Assembly: GCA_963920635.1 (NCBI GenBank)
Contig: OY987298.1
Location: forward strand, 54,415,949-54,479,948
Length of the DNA stretch: 64,000 bases
Source: Pseudeuparius sepicola
Taxonomy: Eukaryota > Arthropoda > Insecta > Coleoptera > Anthribidae
Direction of reading: 5' to 3'
Of this stretch, positions 33,735-45,427 are shown one piece after another. Under the pieces are notes generated by a model. It was not told the DNA's origin. It did no database searches and saw only the letters and a program-made list of their open reading frames with translations. Positions within the stretch are counted from its first letter, which is position 1, and each line of letters opens with the position of its first letter. The position numbers and the translations under genes were made by a program.

Positions 33735-35030
33735 CAGGGTGATTCACGTAAGTGGTTCATTAGAAGTTTACGGGGAAGGAGTGCGAATTTTTATTTGAAA
33801 TTTTGGTTACTTATATAACAGGTTGTAAACTTATTATATATTATATATTTTTGAACTGTCTTTTCACAAGCATTTCAATGGTGCAATAAAAAAATATGGG
33901 TTCCATTTGAAAAAAATGAGATTTTTCAATTTTTCGATGTTGATATTGGGAATTTTTTCCCGAACACCCTGTACAATATTTGGAAATGGCATACAGACCA
34001 TTTAATAAAGTTGACTTTCGCCTACGACAGTTCCAAATTTCAGTTTTCCAGATTCATAAATTTCAAAGTTATCATCACTATGGTCGATGGCTGCAACACT
34101 CTAAAAAATCAAAAATTTGCGAATATCTCGAAAAGGGTTAGGAATAGGGTACATATTATATTCAGAAAAAAGATTTGGAATTTAATAGGGAACCAAATGG
34201 TGTAATAATATATAGGGTGTTCTATTTGAAATAACAAAGTTGCTATCGACTTCCGGTATAACCGGAAGTTTTTGGAAGTTGAAAATGTTTTAGAAAGAAA
34301 GTTTACAACCTGTTATATAAGTAACCAAAATTTCAAATCAAAATTAGCACTCCTTCCTTAATGTGGGTGCCAGGGCATGAAGGTGTTCATGGGAATGAAA
34401 TTGCTGATAGCCTCGCTAGAGAAGGGGCTAAGGCTCCATTTTACGGTCCTGAACCATTCTGTGGCATAAACAAAAGCCACCTATTGACAGAGATCAAAAC
34501 ATGGGAAAAGGAACAAAAGGAAGCCTACTGGAGTAACACTCCGGGACAAAGACAAGCGAAAAGATTTTTGACCTATTCGCCTCAGAACGCCAAAAAGCTT
34601 CTCACTCTAAACAAGAATGAATTAAGACTCATCACAGGTCTCCTGACTGGACACTGCCCTTTAAGATATCATCTTAAAAAATGGGCAAAACAGACAATGG
34701 ACTATGCAGATTCTGCAACGAACGGGATGAGACTAGCGAGCACATACTGTGTGAGTGTCCCCTCTTAATTCGAAACAGATTTAAATATTTCGAAAGGATC
34801 AATATAAATCCAAATGAAATTGGCAACTTAGCCCCAAGGAAAATACTAAGCTTCGTCAAAAGCCTAGGTGACCTTGGAATTTATTAGAGCAGGGTCATTC
34901 ACAAAAGATCTAATTAGGTCGCAGTGAAGAAAGGCCGTAAGGGCAAAAAAAACGACCCCCAAGAAATCTACAATCTACAATCTAGCCCTCCTTCCCCGTA
35001 AACTTCTATTATTTACTTAAGCCATGTACT
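33735..35030. mobile_element. CAGGGTG palindromic element carrying a LINE insertion
   Basis: The left end CAGGGTGATTCACGTAAGTG follows TA (33733-33734). Its inner arm (AGAAGTTTACGGGGAAGGAG ... AACAGGTTGTAAAC) is found inverted at 34302-34357 and 34988-35010. The right terminus has decayed, so its exact end is uncertain. The LINE fragment 34358-34987 sits in the right arm. Confidence 0.6.
34358..34987 (+). pseudogene. 5'-truncated LINE: RNase H end and zinc-knuckle tail
   Basis: The piece starts in an RNase H domain (MWVPGHEGVHGNEIADSLAR, the His and Asp part of the active site) and ends with the Cys/His motif GLCRFCNERDETSEHILCEC found at the C-terminus of RNase H-bearing LINEs. One frameshift near 34690 separates them. 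A repeated CTACAAT tail follows. The copy is bordered by the perfect 8-bp target duplication CTCCTTCC (34350-34357, 34988-34995), so it is a dead-on-arrival LINE insertion from a different family than the LINE at 28-33 kb. Confidence 0.85.
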
Positions 35031-35088
35031 AAAACGAATAAAATAAAATATGCCATGTATCTAATAAAAAAAAAATAAGTCTATGTTT

Positions 35089-35299
35089 TCGTTAAGATAA
35101 TTCAATGCCAAATTGCGACAAATTTTTGTAAATCAAAAAGCTAGTCGCGCGAATTCTAAAGAAAATGCATACTTTGGCAAGTAGGTACTTGTTTATCAAC
35201 CAGTCACTGTCCATTAAAATTAATTGGTACCTACTTTCTATGAACATTTCTCGCGACAAGTAAAAACTTGGCGCAATTTGGCACTGAATTATCTTATCG
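35089..35299. mobile_element. Palindromic element (about 210 bp)
   Basis: CGTTAAGATAATTCAATGCC at the left matches the inverse of GGCACTGAATTATCTTATCG at the right. A nested inner pair, AAGTAGGTAC and GTACCTACTT, is also present. No coding content. Confidence 0.6.
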
Positions 35300-36824
35300 T
35301 TTTCTACTCTTCAAGCCCTTTCATTTGATACCCATATTAAGGGGGTTGACAAAAAATACATCATCCGCCATCTTGGAGCGGCAGCCATTTTGAAAGTATT
35401 ACAATATTGAGTATTGCATATTGCATTGTCACCGGAACTAAAGGTGTATGCAAAATTTCAGCTCAATCGGATATCAGAAAGTGGTTCTAATTCAGCTTGC
35501 AAGATTCGACCCACACTAATAGGTGAACCTAAATAAAAAAAAAGCTTGTAAAATACGACAAGCAGAGACAAGAGTGCGACGGCGAACTTATTGTACCTGT
35601 CTTTGTCTATTTAGTGTCCCCTCTTCGGAAACTCGCTTGAGGAGAAGGCAGGAGTGGGGGCATGGGGGAATTCGATGTATTCATATTGATTTCGCCTTTG
35701 CAGTGTTTTTCTAGAAGTCGATCTACTTTTTTATTTTCAGTTACAAAAATTCGATTTTTTTACCAAAATGTAACTAAAAGATGGAAGAACAATTGACATT
35801 TTTTTTAAATTATTCGTACTTGTAAAATTTACAAAAATGCTACCGTTTCACTTTCTCGGGAGTTTTTGAAGCAGTATTTTTGTTACAATTAAAAAAATAC
35901 AATTAAAAACAAAAAAATTGTCCATACAAATCGTAGACCTACATTTTTGCCATTGGCTGTGGCCAATTTGAACTTGCAATGTCTTGGGGGTTTCTGAGAG
36001 GCCATCCGGCTACATCGCTAGCAACCAGCCACTTTCGTCTGCCTTCTCTTCACCGTCGGCTCTTTTGAAACGCGATTTGCGGGGTGGAAAAGGGCGGTGT
36101 TGCCAGATGTCTCCGGGTCTTCCCCATTGTCTTTATATAATAGTGTCACAAAAAATTTCTCAGACATAGATAAGCACTGTCTTCAGTTGTTCTCCACAGT
36201 TTTGTTTTAGAGTATCAAACATTCGATCCAGGAAATCCCATGCAAATATCTTATGATTTTTTTTGTGATCACACACTGCCTGCATTTAAAAAATAATAAC
36301 GGCTATTTATGTTAGGAAGTCTGATACGGATTTATGTTATCCTTCTTGTTATCATGTTTAGGAGTGTTTAGAGCGCATCACAAAAGTAACAATGTAGCAA
36401 TTCAAAAAAGACGTCCACTGTCACTAATCGAACCTGGGGTAGTCTGCACGCAAAGTGCTACATGCACTCACACAGAACCTCTCTAAGGCTGCAGTCTTCA
36501 CAAACCAAAGTTTACCCACAACTGCTCATGTGAAAGGCAAAAAATGTTGGAATATCAACGTTTCCTCGCTGCTGTAGCAGAACACTATAGACACTTCCTT
36601 AAAATAAATGTAACTTTGGTTTATATCCCTTTTGCGGTGCAATCTGTATAACACAAAAACTATGACAGTAGAAAAGCCTACAGCAATTTCTACAACCACA
36701 GATCAATATATTTTCACAACAAAACTTTGAGAGTATAAAAGTTCTTTATTTCAAGTAATAAAATAAGTAAGGGTGGTCATAGTCTTCGTGTGTACACTTA
36801 ATGCAATCCATTCAAATAAAAAAC
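35300..36824. other. Non-coding stretch
   Basis: Low-complexity AT-rich sequence with no domain-bearing frame. A slightly G+C-richer part at 35990-36120 has no recognisable feature. Confidence 0.35.
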
Positions 36825-37160
36825 TTACTTGGATGGAATGGTATTTCTTCCTGTTTAAGTAAGAATCTGGATCCTCAGAAGGAGAATCAAGTCTAATATG
36901 AGTAAGTACTGTCAATGCACCCGATGACTCCGTCAAATCCTAGTGCTGCAAATAATTCTGTGGCTATATTATGTTGCTCACTTGGACTGAGCCATTTAAT
37001 AATATCTTTGGACAAGTTGCTTAGAAAATAAGAAACATTTTCAATGATATTGTGCAATGTACTTATTGAGATGTTAAATCGATATGCAACATCCCTAAAT
37101 GATGCTGCCTCATATGTCGTATACCAGCAAAATATTAAAAGGCTTTTGTATGGAGTAATG
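36825..37160 (-). pseudogene. PIF/Harbinger transposase fragment
   Basis: On the minus strand the pieces run SLLIFCWYTTYEAASFRDVA, FNISISTLHNIIENV, DIIKWLSPSEQHNIA, ALGFDGVIGCIDSTY and RLDSPSEDPDSYLNRKKYHS across several frames. GVIGCIDSTY carries the first catalytic Asp of the DDE_Tnp_4 fold. At HSIQ the sequence meets GTAAGT, a possible splice donor. Frameshifts and absent ends mark it as a relic. It complements the C-terminal block at 4362-4512. Confidence 0.65.
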
Positions 37161-37165
37161 TTGGA

Positions 37166-37187
37166 GATAATAATAATAATAATAATT
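37166..37187. repeat. ATA microsatellite
   Basis: Seven (ATA/TAA) units. Followed by TTCTTTATTTAGCACCCGGC, it may be the inverted 3' tail of a short LINE fragment on the minus strand. Confidence 0.6.
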
Positions 37188-38451
37188 CTTTATTTAGCAC
37201 CCGGCTAGTACATGAACAGAAAAATATATACAGGGTTATTCACCAGCAATGGGAAATCTCGAAGCTGGGAGTAGGGGAGACCAAAATATGGCAGTTGAGC
37301 CCAACATTGCTTAGAAATGTTGTTTGTTTGAGAGATACAGTGCGGTCAAGTTCTTTTTTAAACTGAATTATGGCTATATCTACTAAAATAATCAAGCAAC
37401 TGAACTGAATTTTGCCACTGCTATGTTTTTAGGGATGGAGAATAAGCTGAAAATGTCAATTTCTACGTATCTCACAAAGGGCACCACTTGCGCTGTTTTT
37501 GGATCGTGCTTTTACTCGTAACTTTTTTGAGGTTATCTTTTTGATCCCGCAGGTCCATCATTTTTATGCATCTTTTCATTCTGAAACAAAGAGGTACTCT
37601 TGTTTCATAACGATCAAATCAACCATTTGCGTTGAAATTGCTTCGCTCTCGGGATTTTATCAGAAAATAAAAGACCAATTTGTATGAGTGGTTTTGCTAA
37701 TGGGCAAAATAGCGCTTGACAACAAAATTATTTAGAAAAATTTCCGGCACGAGTGATATTTGATTATTTCACGAATACGATTTAATAATTTCTGTATTAA
37801 TTTTTCTATGTTTACATTTCCAAACCGACTCATTTTGAACCAGTTTATTGGCAGCTTCGACTGTAGCTTCATTCGAGGAGGTCTAATAACAACAATTTAG
37901 CAATGTAAAAGTTATATAAATTCGTTGATACAATGCTTAATAATACTGCAACATAATTTATAAGCTGCATAATTTAGAACAGTGTTGTAAAACACACCAA
38001 TTTTAAGAAGTACGTGTTTGTATCGAACAGATTCGCGGTTGCTAAGCAACGAAGTGATAATTGCACAAGTGGTATTACCGCTTTGCTTTTGCACAAGTGC
38101 AATTATCGCTAGCAGAGGTATATGATTGGTTGGATTTTTGTTGTTGTTGTTGTTGAAGGAGCTACCTTATTGGATGCAAGCAGTATGAGGGAAATAATCT
38201 TTGAAATTTTTGTTATTCCGTCAATTTTTTGCATCCCCCGAAACTTTGTACCTATGGCAAAAGACACCTTTGCTATGCCCTAGTCCCGACTGGTCTATGT
38301 CCTACACCTAATCAAGTCAATGGTATTTCAATTTTCACTCTTCCTGTTTGTTATGAAGACAACCTCAGGAACAAGTGCATGATTTATCATTATGTCATTT
38401 ACTTAACAGTTATTGATTTAAATAAAATCTTATTTTTTAAAATATAGGTTA
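37188..38451. other. Non-coding stretch
   Basis: TACAGGGTTATTCACC at 37229 resembles a CAGGGT-type terminus without a partner. A hairpin around AATTGCACAAGTG lies near 38058-38105. No coding feature recognised; part may be intron or 5' region of the gene whose exons begin at 38737. Confidence 0.35.
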
Positions 38452-38634
38452 GCGGCTTTTGGTACAAATCATTTTCGGTAACTAACAGAGTAAACCAGCA
38501 TCGACAGTCTACTGTTTGTAGCTGTCTCCGTCTACCCACCTTTGAACGATTCAGCTTGTAGCCATGCAGTCTATTATATATTGGATGCTGGTTCACTCTG
38601 TCAGTTACTGAAAATAATTTGTCCCAAAAGCCGC
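38452..38634. mobile_element. Palindromic MITE (183 bp) with TA flanks
   Basis: GCGGCTTTTGG at the left and CCAAAAGCCGC at the right, both next to TA (38450-38451, 38635-38636). The arms pair further through ACAAATCATTTTCGG and CTCTGTCAGTTACTG blocks. It lies about 100 bp before the exon at 38737. Confidence 0.7.
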
Positions 38635-38736
38635 TAAATTATATTTGGTTGTATATTTGAGGACATTAATTATCCTCTCATCTTATTTTATTTTTGTAGA
38701 TTTTTTAGATAGATTTTATATTTTATATTTTTTTAG

Positions 38737-38827
38737 GCATAGCTCAAAAGATGGAAGCGATGAAAATAACCAAATAAATTTCAATACACAAGTTGGATCG
38801 ATTGTTTCAAAACTTGAACAGTTGGAG
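38737..38827 (+). CDS. Internal exon of an unrecognised host gene
   Basis: A polypyrimidine run ending TTTTTTTAG precedes the exon, and GAG|GTAAGT ends it. The frame gives HSSKDGSDENNQINFNTQVG and SIVSKLEQLE with no stop and joins in phase 0 to the next exon at 39005. The first base completes a codon from an exon further left that I could not identify, so the true start is outside what I can see. The product is hydrophilic. Splice sites were judged by eye. Confidence 0.55.
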
Positions 38828-39004
38828 GTAAGTTCATTTTTTAGTATGAAATGTTAGAATTAGGATATTTTAATAATGCATTTCTTTTCATTAAAACAAT
38901 ACAAGCATCGGTTTTTCAGGAGTCGGAAAATTTTGAGATGCTCTAAATAATTTTTAAACGCAAATTTTCTAGTATCCGTACTTCAATTTACTTAACCTTT
39001 ACAG

Positions 39005-41480
39005 GAATGTCAGCCTGGTCCAAGACTTCAGCTCTTTAGCCAACCTAAAAAACCAGATGTACGGAAATCTCTGATACAGACATATTTAAAAGAGAAACCA
39101 AATGTACGAATCACTAGTACTCCATGTCCACCAAAGAATAGGAAGACAAAACAGGATGTGGATTCTCCATTAGATTTATCACCTATTAGACTTTCAAATT
39201 GCTCAGTTATTGCAGAAGAAATTGATGTCAATGAAGATAAAGGGAGCAGTGATTGTGACAAAAGAAGTAATGATGTTATCGAGATATCGGATGATTCATC
39301 GAATGGTGCGGCATCTAATTCACCCGATTTAGATATTAAACAGGAAAAATTATCAAGAGGAAATTTTTATGAAAATGACAAAGTAGAAAGTTTTAAAAAG
39401 GCCTCTAATTCTGTAAGTGAGAGGAGTTTGCGAAAATTACAAAGTATAAGTCGGAGCAAATTAACTGAAAATAATCAAAGTAATTGTACATCAACTAACA
39501 GAGAAAGAAATCAAATCATTGGCAATAATAAGGTTGATTCTGGAACAGGAACACCAAGTACCTTTGATTCACATGACAAATCACAAAAACCAGGACATAA
39601 TCATCTTAGAACATCTAGAACAAATAACAAATCTGAAAATCCCCAAGGGAGTATAAGCAATAAAGAAAATAAATGTCATGATTATAGTGAAATAAGTTCT
39701 CCTAAGACGTGTAACATAATAACAACTGGCAAAAAAGTAAAACCCAATGGGGTTTTGACAGAAATAAATGATGAATCCCAAGAGAAAATATCAGATTTGC
39801 AAATGTGTCAACATTCTGTTACGTCAAATGAAAACAATAGTTCTCCTGTGAAGTCACGGGTTCAAAAACATGTTGGAACTTCACCTCCAAGTTTTAATAA
39901 GACATTAGATCGTGATAGAGTGATAATCAATGACTTTATTAATAAATTGACTCCATTTTTTAAAAACCAACAGAATGCAGTTTGCAGAAGCATTCAAACA
40001 TCTGCTCGTAATTCTGTTGTCAAGGAAGCTAACATAGAATCGGCAGGAAGTATTGTTGATACTGTGAAAGCAGCTTCTCTTAACAATTCGAATAAAAACA
40101 AATCTCTGATGTTCAATAATGTTACCCAAGCTACCCAAATCAAGTCAAATAATGTTACCCAGAAAAGCATAATAAACAATTCGGCAGATTTATTGCAACT
40201 AAAAAGTCAGGCCCATTCGTCTAAATTATTAAGGACATCTAAAAGGCTACAATTAGATGAGTTAGATGAAGAATCACGCACTGAGTCTTCTGACTCGTCT
40301 TCCTTACATAAGTGCGAGATTGACCATTATGCACTATTTGAAACTCTAAAAAATTATCCTCGGTCATATTGGGAAACTAGAAATGAGTTGTTTGAGACAA
40401 ATGCAGGTAGTGGAAGGTGGAGAGTGTCAGGTTCCTTAGCCCCTATAGTGCCAAGAGATGTTGACAATACGTTAATAGCATCGGATAATGAAGATATAAT
40501 TAACGATGGGTACAATGATCACACTCTTACACCCAAGCAGCGACATTCCAAAAATAAAATATCTTTATCTACTAAAAAACAACAAACGCCTGTGAAGCAA
40601 ATATTAACAGAGAGTTGCAAAGATGATAATAAAGACAACAGTTCACCACCTCCACAGGAATCAGATCAAATTGAAAGTAATGAAGACTGTAGTCATGAGA
40701 TTTCCCCAAAACGCATTAAGCAAACAGAAACGCCAACAAAAATAAAAAGGATGGTGCATAAGACAGATAAGCAAGACAAATGTACTCCACCTAGAACTAC
40801 TTCTCTCCATTCTGTAGAACCCCAAAGTATTGTAGTGTCACGAAAGAAAGCAAAGCTGATAAAAAATCATAAAAAAAGCAGTTTGGTCTTGGTTTCACCA
40901 TCTAATTCTTTTCTGGCTGCCAATTATAATCAATCTGGTAATGAAAATGAAGAAAATAATCACTTTGACACTAGTAATAGTGCAAACTCAAATGAGAGGC
41001 AGTTAGAATCTGTCGATGATAAGGCTTATGATTTCAGAAAAGTTTATCAAAAATCAATAGCCAAGGATGCTGACCATGAACCACTTAATACAGTGTCAAC
41101 GGAAATGAATAAACCATTAAATATTGAAAACAAACCTTGTCCTCCCCAAAAGGATGATAAGTCTAAAGAGAAGTCAAACAATTTAAAAGTACAAACAAAA
41201 AGATCTGAAGTAAGTTCAGCATTAAATGAGACTGAAGAAAATAATAGGGAGAATTTAGGTTCATCCATGTCACAGGAGAAAAATCTGTCTATTGTTCGGG
41301 CTGATAGTCCGCACCTAGAGCAAACAGAAGAAAGGGACTTGAAAGTGGAAAATAAATGTGGCAGGCCTAAGAAGAGTAACAGAAAACCTCAAAATAATAA
41401 AAGGGGACTTAAAGCATTATTGAAGGAACCTGAACCAGTTGAAGATACTAATATTGAAGATCCACTGCTGGGAAGGATAG
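39005..41480 (+). CDS. Large exon of a low-complexity, AT-hook-type nuclear protein
   Basis: The exon opens after TTTACAG with ECQPGPRLQLFSQPKKPDV and stays open for 825 codons, ending LLGRIG at a GTAAGG donor (41481) in phase 1. There is no ATG at its head; the GTG at 39158 is simply Val. Composition is rich in Ser, Asn, Lys, Glu and Asp. An acidic DVIEISDDSSN motif lies near residue 90. A short ordered-looking block HYALFETLKNYPRSYWETRN falls near 440. An AT-hook-like CGRPKKSNRK lies near 790. These suggest a chromatin or nuclear protein with long disordered regions. I do not recognise the family. There are no lesions, and length and codon integrity argue for a live host gene. Confidence 0.8.
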
Positions 41481-41710
41481 GTAAGGTACTACTTTATCTT
41501 TAGTCAACCATTTAAACCAATAACATTTTTTTGAGAGAAAAAAATTGGCAAAATGCTTTTGAAAGTTCAGTTAAATAACACACTACTGAAAAATTATAAA
41601 TCAGGCTAGCACAAAGGATATGTAGCCCTTGTGATATATCTATAGAAAGTGCATAAAATAGGTAAGAGAGTACTCACTAAACTGCGGCATTTTTACAAAT
41701 TATGATATAG

Positions 41711-42258
41711 TGTCAACCAGAGAAAATAAGATCGGGTCCTAACATATTTTTAGACAAATTCGGAAAGTTCATAAACCTAAAAATTATTGCTAAATAGCTA
41801 AATTGCAAATGCAACTTTTCCGTTAATGGCAAATCGAACCATATCGGGCGATTGCCCGCGAAGTGCTGACTCGGTTTCCACTAAAGGTTTAAATACCGGT
41901 GGTCCGCATTTCGGGGGATCAGTGATCGACGATTGGTTCCAGGCGCCCCGGTTCGTACCGCACTACTCAACTTACACCTCAACACCTCAACCCTACGGAA
42001 CGACGACAGAATACTCTTCGGGATGACGACAAGGTACTCTGGTGGACAGCCGGTGACTTCCCCCTGGTCGGCGAGCGAGATGTTGGACCCACTAGTAACA
42101 AGCAATATCCTATAATGTAAGTGTTTCATATTTCTCCCTTGTGGGAAATGATTCTTTGTCCGTACAAAATTAAATAAATATTTTTAGTTTTTTAAATACG
42201 TCTCAATTATTGATTCTACTTCTGATGCTCACCCCCGGTCACGATTCCAGTCGTGACA
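41711..42258 (+). repeat. LTR-like sequence A (548 bp)
   Basis: It has TG..CA ends (TGTCAACCAGAG ... CAGTCGTGACA) and an AAATAAATAT signal in its last third. It is repeated in reverse complement at 54720-57338. No primer-binding site or gag follows it, and its own two flanks share no duplication. The left flank ATAG matches the right flank of copy B. Confidence 0.65.
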
Positions 42259-42733
42259 TTGTAAACATACTGAATATTAAGCTAATAAAAAAAAGATATT
42301 TTTCAAGAATATCGGGTGACTTATGTATTGATATACATATTAAATTTTAAATATATATATTTTTTACGTATTTTTCATTATTTTTGTTAAATAAATCTCA
42401 AATTGATATACTATGTATTTCAGAAGTTACTGAGCACTGAGGGTAGGCTAAATTGTGATGAATACACAATTATTTTAAAGATGCATATCAAGTTAAACTG
42501 TTTTTGTTTTCGATAAGAACATTAGTTTTTGTTTTTAAAATGTAAGAATAACTTGATTCGTAGTATTTTTAGTAATAATTTTATGAAATATAATTAATTA
42601 ATTTTTACAAGAAATTTGCTCAAAATCGGTAGTTCTGCTACAAAACCTTAAAACTGTATATTGAATTTCCCAAATATTTCACAACTATGAAAAATTATCA
42701 AAGTTAAAAATTTATATTTGAAGTAAAATCATC
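42259..42733. other. AT-rich non-coding stretch
   Basis: Between LTR-like sequence A and the young Gypsy element; no gene or repeat pair visible. Confidence 0.4.
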
Positions 42734-44496
42734 TGTTACGGTCTTATTTTGCATAGTTGATTTATTGAGTAAAATACCTGAATTTTGCTAAATAAATATG
42801 TATTCCAGTTATTTTACAGAGATAATATTTAAAGGTGCCATATATGGAACAAATCTGGTCCAATCTTCTAACGTTCTGGAAAAGAATAGAATAGATAATA
42901 TTGTTAAGATCATTGAACTTAGCTATCTAGCTTACCCAAGTAGTCCCCTCGATCCTGCAGTTCCCCTCCTCTTTGTCCTGGTAGGCCGCCATAATATTGT
43001 TACTTTTTGCCAAGAAGGTCCCCAGAAGATTTGGGGCCCCTTTTCCAATCCTCTTGTTGCTTGAAACAAAAACAGATTAGTGAAATCATAACCTTAAGAA
43101 TTAAAAATCAAGATTTACAAATGTAAACATAGCGTCATAAATACCTCTGGTTTTGATATAAAATCTCAATAAACTTTTAAGTAATATAGTAGCCTTTTGG
43201 CGATAGTTTGTGCTCAATAATTGTTTAAAGAAAAATAAACAAACAGAACTGTCAACAGTGTCAATGTCAAACTGACATTAAAGACAGATGTCAAATGTCA
43301 GTCATATGCCACTTAAGTCACATGTGTGCCATTTGCAATCAAAATTCCCTAGATTTGAAAGTTACTGGAATTTCCTGTTCCTGAGAGTATCGTCCATTTT
43401 GCTTCTTATTCTTGAAGGGAGAGCATATCTTCGAAAAGTTTAATCTTTCGGATACAATAAGTAAAGTTAAGATTAGGCCCTTTTTTGGAGGTGGTAGATT
43501 CTTTTCTACACCATATTTCGAGTTTGTTCGGATTAAGCCTATTCTTGAGTCGTATTTACTTAAAAAGAAGCAACTCTTCACACGAAAGTGAAAAGTACAT
43601 GTGGCCACACTACACCAAAGGTGAGATATGACTGCTTTGATAAATAAATAACCGATTTTCGCGTTTACTAGCTTGCTACAAACATAATTGAGTATGAACT
43701 AATTGCTTACCTTTCAAAAACATGTACAAATCTTAGTTTGAAATCTTCTCGCTGAAAGATTGTGTCCTGATTGCTTTAAAACCCTTGTAGGCCTCTTCCT
43801 TTCTCGCACGCTTGCTTGCTACACCCTCCTGCACGTCCATCGCTTACCTATTGGTAGAATCGCACACGTATAGTCTTGGTCATCCACCTGGTTAACTCGA
43901 AAGCATCGGACCACTCCGTAGATCCCTGCCAGGTGCAGGCACGACCACAGCACCCGTACGATCCATGCGAGGAACCCCAAAGTGGCCAACAGACAGCTAA
44001 GTGTAGTAATAAGTGTCTTGTAATCAGTTCTGGAAGTATTTTCTCGAGTATTTTGCACGTCTGCACACCGACATATACACCCGTAGCGCCTTCCTACAAG
44101 GCTTCCACATCACCACCGGTGTTGGCTCTTATGGTTTATACTTATGTTATCCTACTTAAGTAGCTTTCGCATCACACCATACTTAGTCACAGAGTTTCGG
44201 CTGTTTACTGTTAAGTACATAATTTAATTACGTAGCTTAAGTAGCTTAGTGCATATATTTAGAAATAGTTTAAGTCGAGGTGTAGGCTATTTGGCTGATG
44301 CTCCGATTGTAGAGCCTTAACCCCATCGTTAGTATAGTCACCTTAAGGACAAACGGCAAACAGGCTCAAGGGTGTAAACCCCTCAAAAGATCTTTTACTT
44401 GTGAATTGCTTACCAGGCAATAAACCCTATCATGTCCACCCTCTTTTGTTTTATTTATTCCACAATATAACCTCGGTTAGGAAGGGAACGGTGGCA
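42734..44496 (+). repeat. 5' LTR (1,763 bp) of the young Gypsy element
   Basis: TG..CA ended and unusually long. AATAAACCCTATC near its end may be the poly(A) signal. Short open frames inside it recur unchanged in the 3' LTR and show no protein motif. Confidence 0.95.
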
Positions 44497-44499
44497 AAC

Positions 44500-44513
44500 T
44501 GGCGCCCAACGTG
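44500..44513 (+). promoter_or_regulatory. Primer-binding site, tRNA-Lys type
   Basis: TGGCGCCCAACGTG starts three bases after the LTR end. This matches the start of the primer-binding site used with tRNA-Lys1,2 by several retroelements. Confidence 0.85.
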
Positions 44514-45427
44514 TTTATTAAATCATTACGAACAGATGTTATAGTTTTGAGTGACTTTTGAGCCTCTTTGTTGGTGTTTTGCCTTTGATTTTCGTCTTAA
44601 GAATATACCGAGGGTAACCTCTAAGACGGTGACAGTAGATTGGTAGATCACACAAAATATGAAGGTTAGTACTGTTAGGTGGTAGATTTGTAAATGTAGA
44701 AAGCTACTTTCCATTTAGGTTCTAGTGCAACACTGTTCACCATTGTGGTGATCCGAAACAATTGACTGGCATATTTTGCAGTTATTTTGAGCTACTTACT
44801 GCACTTAGTTGTTTTCACAGCAAGCGGCAGTCAGATTCAACACAGGGTGTTAATTTTTTTAAAAAAAAGTTTTAGTTGCAAATGATTTTTTTCTCGAGTA
44901 TAAGGTATCGGAAGAAATAAAAGAACACATTTGGCAAACGATTAAAGCTTGGTTTTAGTTTCTTGAAATACATTTAGATTTTGAGAAATACATTGATAGA
45001 TACAGGGTGGTATTACAATAAACAAATCTAAATTGAAATTATTGTGCGACTCTACTGAGGTGTAAGCGACAGTATACGACATCGACTTCCTACCCCCCCC
45101 TTTTTTTTTCCTTTTTTTCTTTTTTGGAAAGGGAAAGTTTGAGATTGTGGTTTGTGAAAGTACACATAAAAGGATACAACTTTCATCCTAACTCGTGTTA
45201 TAACTTATATTGTAGTGTGTTATACTTAGTGTAAGTTTAGTGTATATAGGTAGTGCTAGTTACAGTGAGTTAGTCTTAAGTTAGTGTTAATTTAGTTAGT
45301 GAAAAGTAGTGTTAGTAAGTAAAATTAGGTAGTTATAGAGAATATAGGCATTGGTTAGTGAAAACAAGTTAAGTCAGTGTCAGTGCTGAAAATATTTTCT
45401 GTGGTGGGAGAGGCGATAGCAAACAAA

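Noticed and set aside
39158..41503. 781-residue ORF taken as a complete gene starting at 39158
   Set aside because: The first codon is GTG, the frame is open upstream to a splice acceptor at 39004, and a consensus donor lies just before the stop, so it is an internal exon.
42798..44163. Open frames of 72-95 residues inside the 1.76-kb LTR and their exact copies at 50631-51996
   Set aside because: They duplicate because they lie in the two LTRs. They overlap on both strands, have no motif, and add no independent evidence for coding.
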